From: SOKG01 sp964502665
Lineage (GTDB): Bacteria; Chloroflexota; Dehalococcoidia; SZUA-161
Direction: 5' to 3'
Assembly (NCBI GenBank): GCA_964502665.1
Contig: CAZCXP010000045.1
Location: 1 to 16,649, forward strand
Length of the DNA: 16,649 bases
Under the pieces are notes generated by a model, which saw only the letters and a program-made list of their open reading frames with translations, did no database searches and was not told where the DNA came from. Each line of letters starts with the position of its first letter. Positions within the stretch are counted from its first letter, which is position 1. Of the stretch, positions 14,464 through 16,649 are shown one piece after another. The translations under genes were made by a program, and so were the position numbers.

Positions 14464-14482
14464 CCTTCTGATAGGGCTTGTA

Positions 14483-14953
14483 TTACGCCTTTTTGCCCTC
14501 GATAACCCCCTTCGGCTTGATTTTGATCTGCTTGGGCTTGGACTCCTCAGCCTTGGGGATGGTCAGGGTCAGCACCCCGTTCTCGAAGCTTGCTTCCGCC
14601 TTACCTGTTTGCAGCGAGCTGGGGAGCAAGATGCTGCGGCTGAACGCTCCATAGCTTCTCTCCCGGCGGAAGTAGTTCTCCTTCTTGACCTCCTCCTCTG
14701 TCTTGGTCTCCCCCTTTATAGTCAGGGTATCACCGGTTATGGTGACGTCTACCTGTTCGGGCTTGACGCCGGGCACGGTTGCCTTCACCACCACTTCCTC
14801 ATCGGTCTGGTACATGTCGACGGGCGTCTCTGCCCCCTCGCCGAAGAGGCCGGTGAAACGCGCCGGCCTGACGAAGCTGTCGTCGAACAAGCGGTCCATT
14901 GCCTGCCTCAGGGTGACCATATCCGAGAAGGGTTGCCACCTTATGAGGTTCAT
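14483..14953 (-). CDS. Hsp20/alpha-crystallin family small heat shock protein
   Basis: ATP-independent holdase that binds unfolding proteins during stress and forms large cytoplasmic oligomers. The 156-aa protein has a short N-terminal arm (MNLIRWQPFSDMVTLRQAMDRLF), an alpha-crystallin domain (about 43-135) starting at TPVDMYQTDEEVVVKATVPGV and ending with the hallmark ASFENGVLTLTIPK (121-134), and a C-terminal IKI motif (143-145) that mediates oligomer contacts. The frame is open upstream to 15034, but the ATG at 14953 is chosen because a consensus AGGAGGT lies 7 nt before it and the predicted transcription start is near 14986. Divergent from the dnaJ-like gene across a region with two HspR-like operators, so it is very probably part of the HspR regulon. 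Confidence 0.96.
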   Translation of the reverse strand: MNLIRWQPFSDMVTLRQAMDRLFDDSFVRPARFTGLFGEGAETPVDMYQTDEEVVVKATVPGVKPEQVDVTITGDTLTIKGETKTEEEVKKENYFRRERSYGAFSRSILLPSSLQTGKAEASFENGVLTLTIPKAEESKPKQIKIKPKGVIEGKKA

Positions 14954-14992
14954 GTTGACACCTCCTTTCCACTTCCAATCTTTCCTACCGTC

Positions 14993-15022
14993 AGTGTAAC
15001 ATAATTGACACGCTGTTGTCAA
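14993..15022 (-). promoter_or_regulatory. hsp20 promoter
   Basis: Minus-strand TTGACA (15022-15017), 18 bp, TACACT (14998-14993). The -35 box is one half of the inverted repeat at 15005-15022, so a repressor bound there would block polymerase. Confidence 0.65.
15005..15022. promoter_or_regulatory. HspR-like operator 1 (hsp20 side)
   Basis: TTGACA-N6-TGTCAA is a perfect inverted repeat over the hsp20 -35 box. It resembles the HAIR element (CTTGAGT-N7-ACTCAAG) bound by HspR, but with CA in place of GT and one base less in the spacer. Confidence 0.6.
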
Positions 15023-15080
15023 GATAGTTGCCAAAGTTCTTTTAGAAGCGGGCAGAATTCAATTATGACATTTTTGGTTA

Positions 15081-15099
15081 TTGACAAAATCGTTGTCAA
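15081..15099. promoter_or_regulatory. HspR-like operator 2 (dnaJ side)
   Basis: TTGACA-N7-TGTCAA (7-base arms TTGACAA/TTGTCAA) is a perfect inverted repeat with the same spacing of the TTGA and TCAA half-sites (11 nt) as the canonical HAIR operator. It spans the -35 box and most of the spacer of the dnaJ promoter. The hspR gene two ORFs downstream makes autoregulation likely. Confidence 0.65.
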
Positions 15100-15109
15100 G
15101 AGTTATAAT
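15081..15109 (+). promoter_or_regulatory. Promoter of the dnaJ-hspR-clpB operon
   Basis: Perfect consensus TTGACA (15081-15086), 17 bp, TATAAT (15104-15109). The start is expected near 15116, giving a leader of about 15 nt that consists almost only of the AGGAGG ribosome site. Such a strong promoter needs tight repression, consistent with the overlapping operator. Confidence 0.85.
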
Positions 15110-15130
15110 GTGCCGTAGGAGGTTCAGGAG

Positions 15131-16096
15131 ATGGCGGGCAAGGATTATTACGCCATTCTTGGTGTAAGCAAGAAAGCCACTGCCAAAGAGATAAAGCAGG
15201 CTTATCGAAAGCTGGCCCGGAAGCATCATCCGGATGTTAACCCCGGTGACAAGTCAGCCGAGGCCAGGTTTAAGGAGATAAACGAGGCCCATGAGGTGCT
15301 GTCCGACCCCGAGAAGCGCAAGAAGTATGACCAGTATGGCGAGAACTGGCAATACGCTGACCAGTTTGCCAAGGCTGGGCGGCGGCAACCTTCCGGGGAC
15401 TTTTCCACGGGAGGCACTACATTCGACTTCGGCGATATCGGTGGCGAAGGGTTCGGCTCCATCTTTGATTCGATTCTGAGCGGTTTTGGGGGTAGGAGAG
15501 CACGTCGTCCTCAGCGCGGTCGGGATTTAGAGTATCCTGTTGAGGTGTCTTTGGAGGAGGCATATCGGGGAGCAACGCGGATGCTCGAGACTCAAGTGGA
15601 AGAGATGTGCCCAAGCTGCAGGGGGGAGGGTTGTCCCAACTGCGGCGGCTCAGGGAGGGTGATGCGGCCGAAGCGTCTCGAGGTCAAGATCCCGCCTGGC
15701 GTCAAGGAGGGCTCCAGGGTAAGGATAGCGGGCAAGGGCCGTCCGGGATACAGTGGAGGCGCGGCAGGCGATCTCTACCTGCTGGTCTCCGTCAAGGCTG
15801 ACAAACGTTTCCGGAGGGTGGGGGATGATCTCCATGTAGAGGTGCCCATATCTCTGCTCGATGCCATTCTCGGCGGCGAGGTCCAGGTACCCACCATCGC
15901 GGGGAAGAAGCTAGCTCTCAAAATCCCCCCCGAGACCCAGAACGGCAAAGTCTTTCGATTGGCCAAGCAAGGGATGCCTCACCTTGGCGGCAATGCTAAG
16001 GGCGACCTATTAGTCGGAGTCCAGGTTGTCCTGCCCACCAAGTTGTCTGAGCGCGAAAAGGAGCTTTTCCGAGAGTTGAAAGCGATTCGTGCTTGA
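15131..16096 (+). CDS. DnaJ/CbpA-like J-domain co-chaperone with half zinc finger
   Basis: Co-chaperone expected to stimulate DnaK ATPase and deliver substrates. Order of parts: J domain (5-68) with HPD at 33-35; Gly/Phe-rich linker (about 88-122); C-terminal beta domain I (about 130-215) interrupted by CPSCRGEGCPNCGGSG (160-175); beta domain II (about 216-300). Classical DnaJ has four CxxCxGxG motifs binding two zinc ions and CbpA has none; this one has two adjacent CxxC pairs (Cys160/163 and 168/171), enough for one zinc site. The 321-aa length is near CbpA. The ATG at 15131 follows AGGAGG by 8 nt. First gene of an operon with hspR and clpB; no dnaK is in the window. Confidence 0.95.
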   Translation: MAGKDYYAILGVSKKATAKEIKQAYRKLARKHHPDVNPGDKSAEARFKEINEAHEVLSDPEKRKKYDQYGENWQYADQFAKAGRRQPSGDFSTGGTTFDFGDIGGEGFGSIFDSILSGFGGRRARRPQRGRDLEYPVEVSLEEAYRGATRMLETQVEEMCPSCRGEGCPNCGGSGRVMRPKRLEVKIPPGVKEGSRVRIAGKGRPGYSGGAAGDLYLLVSVKADKRFRRVGDDLHVEVPISLLDAILGGEVQVPTIAGKKLALKIPPETQNGKVFRLAKQGMPHLGGNAKGDLLVGVQVVLPTKLSEREKELFRELKAIRA

Positions 16097-16136
16097 AAAC
16101 GCTTCTAAGTGCGGCAATTTATGGAGGTGAAGAACG

Positions 16137-16451
16137 ATGGAGTTCGAGGATTCTGAGCCTCGTTACGTGATAAGCGTGGCAGCTAGGATGATCGGCGTGC
16201 ATGCGCAAACCCTGAGGTATTACGAGCGAGCAGGCATGGTTGAGCCCTATCGCTCTGCCGGTAATCGCAGGCTCTACTCGACGGAAGACATTGAGCGGCT
16301 GCGTCGCATAAAGACCTTGATCAATGACCTCGGGGTCAATTTGGCTGGTGTTGAGGTTATCATAGGGATGGTCGAGCGCATGGCTGAGATGGAAAGGCAA
16401 ATGCAGAGGCTGGAGTCGGAGATAAGGCGCCTTACCCAGGCACGACCATAG
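16137..16451 (+). CDS. hspR: MerR-family heat-shock repressor HspR
   Basis: DNA-binding repressor of heat-shock genes, acting as a dimer at HAIR operators, with DnaK as co-repressor in actinomycetes. The 104-aa protein has an N-terminal MerR winged helix-turn-helix (about 8-75; YVISVAARMIGVHAQTLRYYERAGMVEP, then NRRLYSTEDIERLRRI) and a short C-terminal coiled coil (about 80-101; VERMAEMERQMQRLESEIRRL) for dimerisation. It lacks cysteines, so it is not a metal- or redox-sensing MerR. The ATG at 16137 has GGAGGT 8 nt upstream. The gene lies between the dnaJ-like gene (40 bp) and clpB (52 bp), the classic HspR setting, and two HAIR-like inverted repeats sit at the promoters of this operon and hsp20, so autoregulation is likely. 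Confidence 0.93.
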   Translation: MEFEDSEPRYVISVAARMIGVHAQTLRYYERAGMVEPYRSAGNRRLYSTEDIERLRRIKTLINDLGVNLAGVEVIIGMVERMAEMERQMQRLESEIRRLTQARP

Positions 16452-16503
16452 CCAGAACCTAGCTTCATGAATAGACAGATAATGGCAAAAAAGGAGTTTG
16501 GCC

Positions 16504-16649
16504 ATGATGAATCCGCCTAAATTCACGGAACAGGCACAAGAGGTGCTCGCCGCCTCTCAAGAGCTGGTCCGGCGCTACCATCATAGCCAGTGGGACGTGG
16601 AGCACATCCTTCTGGCACTGCTCATGCAGGAGGGCGGCGTAACTGCTGA
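16504..16649 (+). CDS. clpB: ClpB disaggregase, N-terminal fragment (cut by window end)
   Basis: Only the first 48 codons are present. The sequence KFTEQAQEVLAASQELVRRYHHSQWDVEHILLALLMQE matches the start of the Clp N-terminal repeat domain. ClpB is the AAA+ disaggregase that works with DnaK/DnaJ to rescue aggregated proteins. Two ATG codons occur in tandem (16504 and 16507); AAGGAG at 16491-16496 favours the first. ClpC/ClpA share this domain, but the position after hspR in a chaperone operon favours ClpB. Confidence 0.85.
   Translation, partial: MMNPPKFTEQAQEVLAASQELVRRYHHSQWDVEHILLALLMQEGGVTA

Noticed and set aside
14954..15034. 27-codon N-terminal extension of hsp20
   Set aside because: It covers the promoter and the operator, whereas ATG 14953 has a consensus ribosome site and matches the family's N-terminus.
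16119..16526. 135-codon minus-strand ORF opposite hspR
   Set aside because: It is antisense to a clear MerR/HspR gene with a good ribosome site and no features of its own.

Overview
The window (about 16.6 kb, moderately GC-rich) looks like ordinary chromosome from an anaerobic bacterium. The mix of genes (a WtpA-type tungstate importer, a dnaJ-hspR-clpB heat-shock cluster, MtaB, a free-standing DUF2344 protein), frequent GTG/TTG starts and intergenic palindromic repeats suggests an uncultured Chloroflexota lineage such as Dehalococcoidia. That is an impression from gene content, not a demonstrated placement. I see no tRNA, rRNA, CRISPR array, phage or transposase gene.

Layout. 1-2484 (+): two overlapping-style ABC-2 permease genes of a heterodimeric exporter whose ATPase must lie upstream of the window. 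2485-2694: repeat-rich gap with nested palindromes and a probable promoter for dut. 2695-3135 (+): dUTPase. 3136-3305: gap holding a perfect 34-bp palindrome. 3306-4211 (+): EamA-type transporter with an intrinsic terminator. Everything from 4242 to 14331 is on the minus strand: wtpB-wtpC-wtpA (7107 down to 4242), preceded by a long leader with its own promoter, a riboswitch-like fold, a short ORF and an attenuator-like terminator; tilS; then mtaB - CNNM/CorC protein - DUF2344 protein - M48 protease - histidine phosphatase, of which the last four are tightly packed or overlapping and probably one transcription unit starting at a strong promoter at 14363-14392. 14427-15130 is a heat-shock control region: hsp20 (minus) diverges from a dnaJ-like gene, hspR and the start of clpB (plus). 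Both promoters carry a TTGACA/TGTCAA inverted repeat over the -35 box, the expected place for an autoregulating HspR repressor.

How the parts fit. The Wtp importer would supply tungstate or molybdate for molybdopterin enzymes, and its leader could sense cofactor status. dut, tilS and mtaB are nucleotide-pool and tRNA-modification housekeeping genes. hspR/hsp20/dnaJ-like/clpB form a self-contained stress regulon. The most unusual features are an in-frame palindromic repeat inside mtaB, the wtp leader, the paired HAIR-like operators, and several palindromic or tandem intergenic repeats. No wholly new multi-gene system is evident.
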